From GCA-002726655 sp046582185 (lineage in GTDB: Bacteria > Pseudomonadota > Gammaproteobacteria > Pseudomonadales > Azotimanducaceae), in the NCBI GenBank assembly GCA_046582185.1, contig JAYGEX010000042.1:62001-126000 (forward strand): a stretch of 64,000 nt of DNA, in the 5' to 3' direction. Below, in pieces: positions 27,299-36,029 of the stretch. The notes beneath the pieces were generated by a model. The model made no database searches, was not told the DNA's origin, and worked only from the letters and a program-made list of their open reading frames with translations. Position numbers and translations under genes: made by a program. The stretch's first letter is position 1. The number at the start of each line of letters is the position of its first letter.

Positions 27299-28504
27299 CT
27301 ACTGACTGCATTGAGGCGCGTAACCTTTGCTGGTGGCATATGTTTCCACATCCCGCCAGACACGCATTAAGTTTTCGCCGAGGACCTTGCGGATATCTTC
27401 ATCTGAATATGCTCTGGCGCGTAAGCCCAGCACCAGATTGGGATAGCTGGCAACATCCTTGAGATCAGTTGGCAAGGTATTGCCTACGCCATCATAGTCT
27501 GAGCCAATGCCCACGTGATCAATACCAGCCAGTTGTACTACGCGATCTATGTGGTCCAATATGTTTGACAAACCGGCGAAGGGATATGGATGTTCATCGT
27601 CCCAATTTGTTCGGTATTCCTTAAGTTCTTCAGCGTCGTCTGCAAGAGCATTGTCTGCTTGATAGACTTTGTAAGCGGCTCTTCCATCAATTGACCACTG
27701 CCTTGCCTCTGCTGTTACAAAGCCGCTGCCGAAGTTGATCTGAATGACGCCATCGTTCTTGCCCAGAGCCTCTACCATATCGTCGGTCATGTTTCGTTCA
27801 AAGCCAGGGACAAAATGGCGAAGTGATGAGTGAGAGGCAATGACCGGTACCTTTGACAGTTCCAGAACCTGCCATGCAGCGGCATCAGAGACATGAGATA
27901 TATCTACCATGATTCCCTGATCATTCATCACCGGTATGAGCTCTTTCCCGAACTTGGATAGTCCGCCCCAACGTTCATTGGTATCGTAAGAGGAATCAGA
28001 AATGTGATTGGACTTTGAATGGGCGAGGGTAATGTATCGAATACCTCTCTTTCTGAAATGGGCAACGTTCTCCATCTCACCTTCAATCGGCCCGCCATTT
28101 TCCATCCCCATTGGAAAGGACACCATGCCGGCCTTTTTCTGTGCGTAAATATCAGCGACGCAAGTTGCAATGGCGAGGCGCTCAGGAGTCTTGGCAACGA
28201 TGCCATGAACGATGTCGATAAGCGCGTCGGCTCGCTCTTTTGCCTTGCCTTCCTCTTCAAGTGAAGCAGGGACATAAATGGACATAAACGCAGCATTCAG
28301 GCCACCTTCAATAGCACGCGTTAAGTCAAAGTCACCACCGACAGTGGAATGGGTAACATCTGTTTCGGGATTACGGAATAGCCGATGAGGTACATCGATG
28401 TGGGTATCAACAATCAAGGCGTCCAATGCCAGGTCGCGAGACTCAGTCGCAAGAATTTCGGTGGCAGTGAGCAATAGTATAGGTAAAGCTAAAAAGCGTC
28501 GCAT
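27299..28504 (-). CDS. Membrane dipeptidase (peptidase family M19)
   Basis: 401 residues with a signal peptide (FLALPILLLTATEILA). All zinc ligands of renal-dipeptidase-like enzymes can be found: His35-x-Asp37 (DTHIDVPH), a Glu in GMENGG, His in DISHVSD, His in IASHSS and the catalytic Asp in GSDYDG. M19 enzymes cleave dipeptides and tolerate D-residues at the C-terminal position. It is a periplasmic hydrolase. It lies between a lipoprotein hydrolase and an isopenicillin-N-epimerase-like gene. A dispersed repeat copy sits upstream. Confidence 0.92.
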   Translation of the reverse strand: MRRFLALPILLLTATEILATESRDLALDALIVDTHIDVPHRLFRNPETDVTHSTVGGDFDLTRAIEGGLNAAFMSIYVPASLEEEGKAKERADALIDIVHGIVAKTPERLAIATCVADIYAQKKAGMVSFPMGMENGGPIEGEMENVAHFRKRGIRYITLAHSKSNHISDSSYDTNERWGGLSKFGKELIPVMNDQGIMVDISHVSDAAAWQVLELSKVPVIASHSSLRHFVPGFERNMTDDMVEALGKNDGVIQINFGSGFVTAEARQWSIDGRAAYKVYQADNALADDAEELKEYRTNWDDEHPYPFAGLSNILDHIDRVVQLAGIDHVGIGSDYDGVGNTLPTDLKDVASYPNLVLGLRARAYSDEDIRKVLGENLMRVWRDVETYATSKGYAPQCSQ

Positions 28505-28580
28505 TGAATGGGCCTGAATGTTGTGGAGGCGTAACTTTACAGTTTCGGCAGGGAAAGCAAAACCTTGTAGTTAGACCTGA

Positions 28581-28642
28581 CGGTTAAAACGATTAGGATT
28601 GAACGTGCGGACTACACGAGAATTATATGTCACATCAAGGTT
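28581..28642 (+). repeat. Dispersed repeat, copy 3
   Basis: CGGTTAAAAC, a 15-base interruption, then TGCGGACTACACGAGAATTA and TATGTCACATCAAGG. Between the M19 dipeptidase and the aminotransferase genes. Confidence 0.7.
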
Positions 28643-28738
28643 AGATTATGCTGTAGTTTTTCATTCTGGAATCACGAAACGGAGCCATGGTCATTGTCTA
28701 ACATGCGGCCCACGCAAGATTTTTTTACTAGTCCGTGG

Positions 28739-30136
28739 CTAACTCTTTGCCTCATGCGCAATTTCCTCAACAGCAGCAACCAGATCGTCCGCTTGACGGG
28801 TATTCACCATGATATGCATGGATGCCCGGTTTGCATCCCAGTCGATCTCTTTGTGGGTAACATTTCGAATGTAAATACCATGTCGTTCCCAGAGCACCTT
28901 CTGCACCTGTTTTGTTTCTACTTTCTTCAGGCGAAATGATACCAGCCCGGCGCAGAGTCGTGGGTCGTCTGATGAATAGATAGTTGTCCCTGGAATTTCC
29001 TCGATTCCTTTGCGTACTCGTTCGGCCAGATATCTGTCCCGGGCTTCAATGGCAGCCTGGCCAATGTTGTTGTGAAAATCCAGAGCTGCATTGATCGTTA
29101 CCCCCAGGGAGTAGTTGGTGGAACCGTGCATTTCATATTTTTCTGCAGTTAATGAACGCTCAATATAAGCATCGCTATAGGGTTTGCCATAAAGGTTCCT
29201 GCCATTAACCGGACCGGAATAGAAACTTGGCCAGATGCGAGCCTGAACATCTTCCCGCACATAGAAAAAACCGGTGAGCTGACCTGCCAGGAGCCACTTG
29301 TGACCTGCGCCTGCATACATATCGCAGCCAATATCCGCGATATCCAGATCCATCATGCCTGGCGGATGTGCCCCATCGATAAGCGTTAGTATTCCCTTTG
29401 ACCTTGCCAATTCACATATTTCCTTTACCGGGAGAACGCAGCCATCGGTGTAGTTGATATGGCACAGGCTGATAAGGCGAGTGCGGGGTGTAATGGCTTG
29501 CTCGAATGCATCGATAATAACATCCGGACTTTTGGGCGGATGAAACTTGGGCGCTGAGAGATCAACAACAACCGGTATGGTTCCCTGGCGAGCACTCCTG
29601 AGATTGATTGGTTGGCCGCCGCTGGAATGATCGTGATTGGTGTAGATAATCTCATCGCCCGGGTTTAGATCTGGTCCAAAGGTGCCGACCACCATTCCCT
29701 CAGTTGTATTGTTGGTCAAGGCGATTTCGTTACTCTTACAACCTACAAATCGTGCGAGCTTTTCGCGCACACTTGCCTTGAATTCAAGGTTGTATACATG
29801 TGATGCATAACTGAGCCTGTCCGCATTGGCCTGTTCGATGGATTGGATTTGAGCTTCGTAGACCGAACGCGGCGATGGCCCTCGAGTGCCTGAATTCATA
29901 TAAGAAACGCCGGGTCGAATAAGGAATTGGCTGGCGATATGATTCCAGTAGGAATCGTTATCTGGTGCCGCTGGTTTTAGTGGATGTACAGGCGTTTGCT
30001 TGGCGAAACTTTTGCCTGGCAGGAGGCTGGTGGCCATGGATCCGGCGACGAGGCTACCAATGAAGCCGCGCCTGGATAGCAGGCTGATATCTTCAACCTG
30101 TTGATCGAGTCCGGATAATGAAATTGGATCTCTCAT
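28739..30136 (-). CDS. Class V aminotransferase, isopenicillin N epimerase-like, Tat-exported
   Basis: 465 residues. The N-terminus has a twin-arginine signal (SRRGFIGSLVAGS) ending near KSFA, so the folded PLP enzyme is probably exported. The PLP-binding lysine lies in GAGHKWLL; the Asp and His of LIDGAHPPG and the SSGGQ-type phosphate site are also present. Family members include cysteine desulfurases, kynureninases and isopenicillin N epimerase; overall pattern (NTRGPSPRSV, ALTNNTTEGM) fits the last group. The reaction here is unknown. It is transcribed towards the M19 dipeptidase with 234 bp between them. Confidence 0.88.
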   Translation of the reverse strand: MRDPISLSGLDQQVEDISLLSRRGFIGSLVAGSMATSLLPGKSFAKQTPVHPLKPAAPDNDSYWNHIASQFLIRPGVSYMNSGTRGPSPRSVYEAQIQSIEQANADRLSYASHVYNLEFKASVREKLARFVGCKSNEIALTNNTTEGMVVGTFGPDLNPGDEIIYTNHDHSSGGQPINLRSARQGTIPVVVDLSAPKFHPPKSPDVIIDAFEQAITPRTRLISLCHINYTDGCVLPVKEICELARSKGILTLIDGAHPPGMMDLDIADIGCDMYAGAGHKWLLAGQLTGFFYVREDVQARIWPSFYSGPVNGRNLYGKPYSDAYIERSLTAEKYEMHGSTNYSLGVTINAALDFHNNIGQAAIEARDRYLAERVRKGIEEIPGTTIYSSDDPRLCAGLVSFRLKKVETKQVQKVLWERHGIYIRNVTHKEIDWDANRASMHIMVNTRQADDLVAAVEEIAHEAKS

Positions 30137-30232
30137 CCTGCGCTCCTTGAGAATCTCATTTTGAGTTCATGGTATTGTATTCGTGAGGCTTGTGTCCAAG
30201 TTAATAGATCGAATCCCGGGAAGTTTTAGACC

Positions 30233-32437
30233 TTGAAATATAGAGCATTGTCGTTGTTCGCAATAAAAACCTTGTTTTTGAGTTTACTGTTGTTAAAGGT
30301 CTTTGCAGCAGAACTTGTTAAGCGGCCAGTCGCCCAGGCGCAATTCCTGACAGTAGCACCCCAGCTGGATGGCAAAGTATTGAATGATCCTGCCTGGCAG
30401 GGTGTGCCTAAAATGAGTAACTTCTGGCAGGTTCGGCCTATAGAAGGCTCTCCCGCAACCCAAAGAACTGAAGTATTAATCGGATTTACCGAGGACACAC
30501 TCTATATAGCCGCCATCTGTTATGACGAGAATCCAGACGGAATCATCGTCACGGATAGTCGTCGGGATGCCAATCTGAATGATACTGACAGCTTCCAGAT
30601 AGTTATTGATGGTTTCAAGGACGAGCAAAATGGATTTGTATTTGGAACCAATCCAGCAGGAATTGAATACGACGGTCAGGTGACCAAGGGTGGCACTGGT
30701 GCATTCGGCTCCGGTGGCGGCGGGTTCAACCTGAATTGGGATACTAACTGGAAGGTAAAGACCGAGATCTCCGAGATAGGCTGGAGCCTGGAGATGGCCA
30801 TCCCTTTCAAGTCACTTCGGTATGGTTCGGACAAGATTCAAACCTGGGGTATTAATATCCAGCGCAATATCGGGCGCAATAATGAGATTGTCTATTGGGC
30901 GCCCCTTGGTCGGCAGTACAACATTTACAGAATATCGGATGCGGGTACTATTGAAGGCATTCACGTTCCCACGCAACGTAATCTGAAAGTCACTCCCTAT
31001 GGGCTCGCGAAAGAGGGCAAGGGCGGCGTCAAGGGCGATACCTCTGATACCGAGGCTGGCTTTGATATCAAGTACTCCATCACGCCAAGCCTGACCCTGG
31101 ATGTTACCTACAACACCGACTTTGCTCAGGTTGAAGTAGATGAACTTCAGGTTAATCTCGATAGATTCAGTCTGTTCCTGCCGGAGCTGCGGCCCTTCTT
31201 TTTAGAGAATGCAGGCCAGTTTACTATCGGTGTGCCACAGTCTGTTGAGTTGTTCTTCAGCCGCAGAATTGGCATCGGGGCAGGTGGTGTGCCCATACCT
31301 ATTGTTGGCGGTGTGCGTGTTTCTGGAAAGATAGGATCCCGCACAAACGTCGGCTTTCTACAAATGCGATCCGAAAAAGTCGACGGCGTTGCACCTGAAA
31401 ACGACTTTACTGTAGCGCGAGTGAGTCAGGAGTTTAAGAATCGTTCGTCCCTCGGGGCGATAATAGTAAACCGTGCGGGCGACGGTAGTATCAATGGCGA
31501 TAAAGATGATGACTATAACCGGACTTATGGCATCGACGGCCGCCTTGGCCTTGGGCAATATGGAATGTTGTCGGGCTTTGTGGCAAAGACCAAGACGCCG
31601 GGCCTGAATGGAAAGGATCATGCCTTTAGAATGCGGGGTGATTACAATTCTGATGCCTGGACTTCGCGCATCCACTACACGGAAGTTGGCGAGGACTTTA
31701 ATCCTGAGGTTGGCTTTCTTTCCAGAAGAGACTACCGGGCTCTCGAAGTCTTTACCATGCGCCGTTTCCGGCCACAGAATTGGGCCGGAATTTACGAGCT
31801 AAGACCCCATGTCGCCTATCGTACCTTCCGAAATTTTGACGGTTATCATGTGACCAGCTTTGTGCATGCGGATAACCACTGGGAATGGAAGAGTGGCTTC
31901 GAAATTCACACGGGTGTGAACTTCTTTCATGAAGGTGTGCAAACGCCATTTGATATTGTCGATGGCATTACGGTAGACGCTGGAGAATATGACGACCACG
32001 AGCTGGCGCTGGTCTTAATCACAGATCAGAGCGCTCCCCTTAGCTTTAGATTGAGTGCGAGGAAGGGCGGGCTGTTTGGTGGAGATCGTCTTGGCTTTGA
32101 GCCTACTATTCGCTATCGAATTGGAGATGCCTTCACTTCAGAGCTGGCATGGAATCACAATGATATCGATTTGGGTCCTGGACGAGAATTTAAGGTAGAC
32201 GTTGCGCGATTGCGATTGTCATATTCGTTTACGCCAAAGATTTCAATTCAGGCGCTGGTCCAATACGATAAGCGTTCGGAACTACTGGCCACCAATTTAC
32301 GGTTCTCCTGGCTCATTACAGCAGATACAGGCTTATATGTGGTCTACAACGAGGTTGACGATGATAGCTTTGGTGCTCCCCGAAAACCCAGGAAGGAGTT
32401 CATTGTCAAATATAGCTATCTGTTTGATTTACTTTGA
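30233..32437 (+). CDS. DUF5916/CBM9-like outer-membrane protein
   Basis: 734 residues from TTG 30233, with a signal peptide (LSLLLLKVFAAE). The N-terminal 210 residues look like the carbohydrate-binding family 9 fold (DGKVLNDPAWQGV, DTLYIAAICYDENP, FGTNPAGIEYDG). The remainder is DUF5916, with many alternating-polarity strands and a C-terminal aromatic pattern (IVKYSYLFDLL) typical of an outer-membrane barrel. Such proteins are often misnamed hydrolases. No enzyme motif is evident. Ligand unknown. It is followed by a dispersed repeat. Confidence 0.88.
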   Translation: MKYRALSLFAIKTLFLSLLLLKVFAAELVKRPVAQAQFLTVAPQLDGKVLNDPAWQGVPKMSNFWQVRPIEGSPATQRTEVLIGFTEDTLYIAAICYDENPDGIIVTDSRRDANLNDTDSFQIVIDGFKDEQNGFVFGTNPAGIEYDGQVTKGGTGAFGSGGGGFNLNWDTNWKVKTEISEIGWSLEMAIPFKSLRYGSDKIQTWGINIQRNIGRNNEIVYWAPLGRQYNIYRISDAGTIEGIHVPTQRNLKVTPYGLAKEGKGGVKGDTSDTEAGFDIKYSITPSLTLDVTYNTDFAQVEVDELQVNLDRFSLFLPELRPFFLENAGQFTIGVPQSVELFFSRRIGIGAGGVPIPIVGGVRVSGKIGSRTNVGFLQMRSEKVDGVAPENDFTVARVSQEFKNRSSLGAIIVNRAGDGSINGDKDDDYNRTYGIDGRLGLGQYGMLSGFVAKTKTPGLNGKDHAFRMRGDYNSDAWTSRIHYTEVGEDFNPEVGFLSRRDYRALEVFTMRRFRPQNWAGIYELRPHVAYRTFRNFDGYHVTSFVHADNHWEWKSGFEIHTGVNFFHEGVQTPFDIVDGITVDAGEYDDHELALVLITDQSAPLSFRLSARKGGLFGGDRLGFEPTIRYRIGDAFTSELAWNHNDIDLGPGREFKVDVARLRLSYSFTPKISIQALVQYDKRSELLATNLRFSWLITADTGLYVVYNEVDDDSFGAPRKPRKEFIVKYSYLFDLL

Positions 32438-32491
32438 TTGCTGCCCGGTTGATGGCTTAGAGAACATGAACACTCCCACGTTCCTTATGGA

Positions 32492-32549
32492 GAATGTTCA
32501 CGGCTTAACATGCTGACTACTCGAATATTTTTGTGTCAGATCAAGGCTG
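32492..32549 (+). repeat. Dispersed repeat, copy 4
   Basis: GAATGTTCACGGCTTAACATG, then CTGACTACTCGAATA, then TGTGTCAGATCAAGGCT. It overlaps the 3' end of the broken secreted protein gene and provides its final TGA. Confidence 0.72.
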
Positions 32550-33167
32550 GTTTATTGCACTAAGTGCGAACTGTTTACAATTGCTTTCAATAATCTGGTT
32601 CATCGCGAAATCACCCGTAGAAGACGTTTCTTCACCTCTTGCATTTTGTAGTTCATGGTGTCTGTCACTTAACCAGAGGTCAAGGTTGCCCAGATCTGAC
32701 GCATCAACCTTGCCTTTCATAAGCTGAAATTGCCTTTGTAGATTTGCAGCCATCAGGTCGTCAAGGGTATCCAGGAGATTAGATGTTTTCTTTGAATCAA
32801 GTTTAATATGCGAGATGTCGCACAAGAGGTAGCTTGTTACCGAATGGTTGGATGCGCGCAAGTCGGATTACGATTGTATCGCCAAGTCCAGAAAAGTACT
32901 TGATTCACTATCGCTGAAATTCATCTTTGAGTTAATCGTTTGCACTGCCTGTGCTCGATCTCCGGATGCGACTGTGCTGCCCAGTTCCGTGATGAGGCTC
33001 AGGTAGGCTTGTTGGTTTACGCCACTCAAACTAGCGCGCCTTTCGTTTGAGTAAATCTTGCCCTGATATTCAATTTCATATTGTGGAATGTCCAGCGCTT
33101 CAACATTCTTTACTGCAATACATACTGCTACCAGTGGCGCCCATTTGAGTAATTTCCATATGTTCAT
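32541..33167 (-). pseudogene. Secreted protein gene split by an in-frame TAA
   Basis: Start taken at ATG 33167, with GGAG 6 nt upstream. The first part encodes a signal peptide (LKWAPLVAVCIAVKNVEA) and about 75 further residues, then stops at TAA 32868-32870 (AIQS*SDLR). The same frame stays open for 109 more codons to 32541, with a protein-like composition (LDTLDDLMAANLQRQFQLMKGK), but without its own ATG and ribosome site. One C-to-T change (CAA to TAA) would explain this. The final TGA lies inside a dispersed repeat. I do not recognise the family. It could also be a short 99-residue functional protein. Confidence 0.6.
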
Positions 33168-33355
33168 GTCCATCTCCATTTGTTGCCAGGTCTCCGAGAG
33201 AGAGTTATTCACCACTCGAAGTTGCAGGATCAAAGGTAATGGAAAATGATTCGAGACAATTTGAATTCCGTCACAAAAATCTGAAAGCAAGATGCCGCCC
33301 GTCAGAAAAAGCCGCCAGGCGGTGGTATCTTTGGCTGAACGGGACTATTGAGTTA

Positions 33356-34150
33356 TCAGTGCCCCAGTGGATTGATCTTTGAAGCCAGGCCGCCAAGGGC
33401 TCGAACCAGCCATCTGGGTTGATGCTTGGCCCAGCTTACCGCTGCCTGGTTTGCGATACCGGGGATACGGATGACTTCTCTAGCCATGAGTGCATCGAAG
33501 CCTTCCTTTGCAACTTCTTCCGGTGATGACATAAAGATTGGGGGGATATTCTGGGCCTGGAGGTCTTCCACCATATCGGTTTTAGTCAGGCCCGGGCAAA
33601 GCGCCGTAACTGATACGCCGGTACCTTTTAATTCTTCTGACAATGATTCGGTGAGTGATAAAACAAATGCCTTGCTGGCAGCATAAATATTCATCGACGG
33701 CACAGGCTGGAACGCTGCCACCGAGGCGACATTTAGAATGCGGCCGCTGCCTCTTTGAATCATTGATGGCAGATAGTGACGCAATAGCTTGGTCAGATTG
33801 AGGATATTGAGGGTCAGGAGATTATCGATCTCTGATTCATCCAGTTGGTCAAATTTCCCTGTGATCGCTATTCCGGCGTTGTTGACAAGTATGTCGATAT
33901 CTAACTGCCGCTGCGCAAGTGCTTCGATGAGCGTTGTCGCCCCATTGAGGGTGCCAAGGTCACCCGTGATGACTTCAATTTTCTGGTCAGGGTTTTTGTT
34001 CTCTGCGCTGATGGAATCCTTAACTTCCTGCAGGCTATTCTCCCGTCGGGCGGTTATCACAAGGTCGAAATCATTTCTGGCGAACTGGTGAGCGAGTGCT
34101 GCGCCAATACCCGCCGATGCTCCAGTGATGAGTACGGTTCCTCTACTCAT
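33356..34150 (-). CDS. SDR family oxidoreductase
   Basis: Start set at ATG 34150, where TGASAGIGAAL follows after a few residues; the longer frame to 34288 would run through the preceding gene. The 264-residue product has the classical SDR motifs: TGASAGIG, VNNAG, catalytic Ser in NVASVAA and YAASK. Pattern ALCPGLTKTDM is usual for NADP-dependent acyl or ketone reductases. Its start overlaps the stop of the DUF6489 gene by 8 bp, so translation is coupled. Location beside phasins suggests a role in lipid or PHA metabolism, by inference only. Confidence 0.91.
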   Translation of the reverse strand: MSRGTVLITGASAGIGAALAHQFARNDFDLVITARRENSLQEVKDSISAENKNPDQKIEVITGDLGTLNGATTLIEALAQRQLDIDILVNNAGIAITGKFDQLDESEIDNLLTLNILNLTKLLRHYLPSMIQRGSGRILNVASVAAFQPVPSMNIYAASKAFVLSLTESLSEELKGTGVSVTALCPGLTKTDMVEDLQAQNIPPIFMSSPEEVAKEGFDALMAREVIRIPGIANQAAVSWAKHQPRWLVRALGGLASKINPLGH

Positions 34151-34406
34151 CGCCGGATCCTTTCTTGCTGCCTGTATCATCTGACTTAGTGGCGGTGCCA
34201 GCGAACATTTTCTGTGCCCAGCTCTGGTAGGCAAATAGCGGCTGCATGGCACCAGAAACCAGATCAGCATATTGCGATTGACCGGCATCCTTCAGGTAGT
34301 CCTGAGCACTGGTTAATAATTGTTGTTGTAGCTTTTCGACATTGGGCAGGCCCAGGAATTGCCTTAGCTCTTCTGGCGTGATGTCTACATCGACGGTTAT
34401 TTTCAT
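34143..34406 (-). CDS. DUF6489 family protein
   Basis: 87 residues from ATG 34406 (MKITVDVDITPEELR, FLGLPNVEKLQ). The start at 34433 is less likely because the family begins with MKITVD. The protein is helical after the first strand, with a lysine/serine tail. DUF6489 proteins are small and uncharacterised, and I recall them near PHA and phasin genes in gammaproteobacteria. Here it is followed by an overlapping SDR and preceded by the two phasins. No membrane segment. Confidence 0.82.
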   Translation of the reverse strand: MKITVDVDITPEELRQFLGLPNVEKLQQQLLTSAQDYLKDAGQSQYADLVSGAMQPLFAYQSWAQKMFAGTATKSDDTGSKKGSGDE

Positions 34407-34560
34407 AATGAATTCCTTCGGTTTGAGCCGCAAATTAATTAAATGACCTGACTTTCAGCGGCTGCGTCTTGCTTGCTAAAGCTACCACTAAAGGCGATAG
34501 GAGGAAAATTCAGCTACCAGTGCATTCTTTCAGGTAAGAAACAGGTAACAAATTTCAGGC

Positions 34561-34590
34561 AAAAAAGAAGGGCATTACTGCCCTTCTTTT
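34561..34590 (-). terminator. Intrinsic terminator after phasin 2
   Basis: On the minus strand a perfect stem AAAAGAAGGGCA / TGCCCTTCTTTT with a four-base loop ends in a T run. It lies 55 bp after the phasin stop at 34646 and separates the phasin from DUF6489. Confidence 0.88.
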
Positions 34591-34645
34591 CACGTTCTCT
34601 TGTCTTTCTCTGGCAATTCTCTCACCAGTCCGGGACTGGAGAGTT

Positions 34646-34951
34646 TTAGGCTTCAGAGGCAAATGCCTTGCGAACTGCGTTGCCAGTTTCTTCAACTGCA
34701 GACCGTACGATCTGTGTTTGTGACTGGGATACGTCACGAACGTTGCCCCACAAGCTTTCGCCATATTCGCGCTGAAGCTCAACAAAGCTTGAAACGTCAC
34801 GAATTTCTGGAAGCTTCTGGCCAAATTCAGTATTTAATGCGAAATACTTCTGCACATTTTCCTGAGTTGACTTAAACAGTTCTTGAAGTGTGTTCTGGTT
34901 TATCTCAAAGATTGTACGACCGAGATCTGCTTGTTTTTCTAATATGTTCAT
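34646..34951 (-). CDS. Phasin family protein (2)
   Basis: 101 residues, short for a phasin. It starts MNILEKQADLGRTIFEINQNT and continues with amphipathic helices (LQELFKSTQENVQKYF, ELQREYGESLWGNVR), the usual granule-coating pattern. It is a clear paralogue of the phasin upstream (similar IEKQ..LGR..VEIN start and REYGE(S/T)LW core). It should coat PHA granules and limit their fusion. It has its own terminator downstream and is separated from the first phasin by another one. Confidence 0.9.
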   Translation of the reverse strand: MNILEKQADLGRTIFEINQNTLQELFKSTQENVQKYFALNTEFGQKLPEIRDVSSFVELQREYGESLWGNVRDVSQSQTQIVRSAVEETGNAVRKAFASEA

Positions 34952-34986
34952 CTGCTTTTTCTTTTGTTAGCTAGTAATAAAAAATT

Positions 34987-35029
34987 GAGAACCCTGGCTC
35001 TGAGGGGGATTAATTGAACCAGGGTTCTC
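34987..35029 (-). terminator. Intrinsic terminator between the two phasins
   Basis: Inverted repeat GAGAACCCTGG / CCAGGGTTCTC (11 bp) with a 21-base loop; on the minus strand it runs into AATTTTTTATT. It lies 40 bp after the phasin 1 stop, so the phasin 2 gene is either read through at a lower level or has its own promoter. Confidence 0.82.
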
Positions 35030-35069
35030 TGGTCTAACAGCAGCGAACTGCTTGTTATCCCGCAAAGTG

Positions 35070-35450
35070 TTAGGCAGCTGCCTTTGTCTTGGCTTTACTT
35101 GCAGCCTTGGTCTTGGCCTTGGCAGGCTTTTCTGCATCATCAGCTGTTTGCTCAGCTGAGAATGCAAGTGTGATTGCCTCACGAGTTTCGTTGAATGCGC
35201 TCTGCACGATACCGTTGTGAGTTTTAACTGCTGTTTTAGCGTTGTTCCAAAGAGTTTCGCCGTATTCACGCTGAAGGCTGACGAATGTTGCAATATCAGT
35301 GACTTCAGGCAGTTTCTGACCAAATTCCTGATTTGTCTGGAAGTACTGTTCGATGTTCTCTCTTTGCAATGTGGCCAATTCTTTAACGGTATTGGTATTA
35401 ATCTCGACGATAGATCGTCCTAGTGTTGATTGCTTCTCGATGATGCTCAT
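35070..35450 (-). CDS. Phasin family protein (1)
   Basis: 126 residues: MSIIEKQSTLGRSIVEINTNT, helical core with LQRENIEQYFQTNQEFGQKLPE and REYGETLWNNAKTAV, and an Ala/Lys-rich tail (KAKTKAASKAKTKAAA) that could touch DNA or granule surface. Phasins are cytoplasmic proteins on PHA granules. AAGGAGATC precedes the ATG. The upstream region holds paired PhaR-like boxes next to a -10-like TATATT, so repression by PhaR is likely. Confidence 0.92.
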   Translation of the reverse strand: MSIIEKQSTLGRSIVEINTNTVKELATLQRENIEQYFQTNQEFGQKLPEVTDIATFVSLQREYGETLWNNAKTAVKTHNGIVQSAFNETREAITLAFSAEQTADDAEKPAKAKTKAASKAKTKAAA

Positions 35451-36029
35451 GATGATCTCCTTATTTGTATTTTCTATATGGTTGTTATGTAGTTGCTGAT
35501 CGTAAGATTAGCCAGCCGAACCATTGTTGCATTGCAGCATTATATATTGCACTGCAACAAAATCAACAATATTTTTAAAATTATTCCTTTTTCCTTCGTA
35601 TGCTTATCGTAAGGCATTGATTTTGCATAATAATATTCATTTTTCCAATGAGTCGTGATCTGCAATTTAATAGCTAAGCCTGGCGCTGGTCGAGACCTTG
35701 CTGCTTGAAAAGGGTGGTAATAGTTCGTCTTGCCGTGCTGAGTGACGTCTCTTATTGGCATCACCTGGCCGTTTATTGCTGCGCTGCAACATGGGCGCAT
35801 TATATAAATGTCGCCGCTCCAGTCAAGCGAATTGTGCAGTGCATCAATTTCTTTGGTGCCCATTCAAAAGCGCCATTAATTCCTTGATTCCGGTGATAAA
35901 GTTAGGGAAACTCCAATTGTTCATTGCAACATAATCCAGGAAATGGCGAGTGTATCCGGGGAGTTGAATTACTGAGCTTCTCAAAATGCGGGTTTCATTG
36001 AACGCACTGCAACAGAAGAGGGTAACCAT
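35451..36029. promoter_or_regulatory. Divergent promoter region with PhaR-like boxes
   Basis: 579 bp without a gene between the phasins (minus) and the lipase-like gene (plus). The motif GCRNTGCAACA or its variants recur: an inverted pair at 35526-35560 around TATATA, at 35778-35793 beside TTATATAA, TGTGCAGTGCA at 35833-35843, a weaker TTCATTGCAACA at 35920-35931, and GCACTGCAACA at 36004-36014. TGC-rich palindromes are the known type of target for PhaR, and phaR lies 900 bp away. So these are likely operators for both directions (inference). Confidence 0.65.

Noticed and set aside
34555..34824. 89-codon frame over phasin 2 and its terminator
   Set aside because: Out of frame with the phasin and runs through the terminator hairpin.
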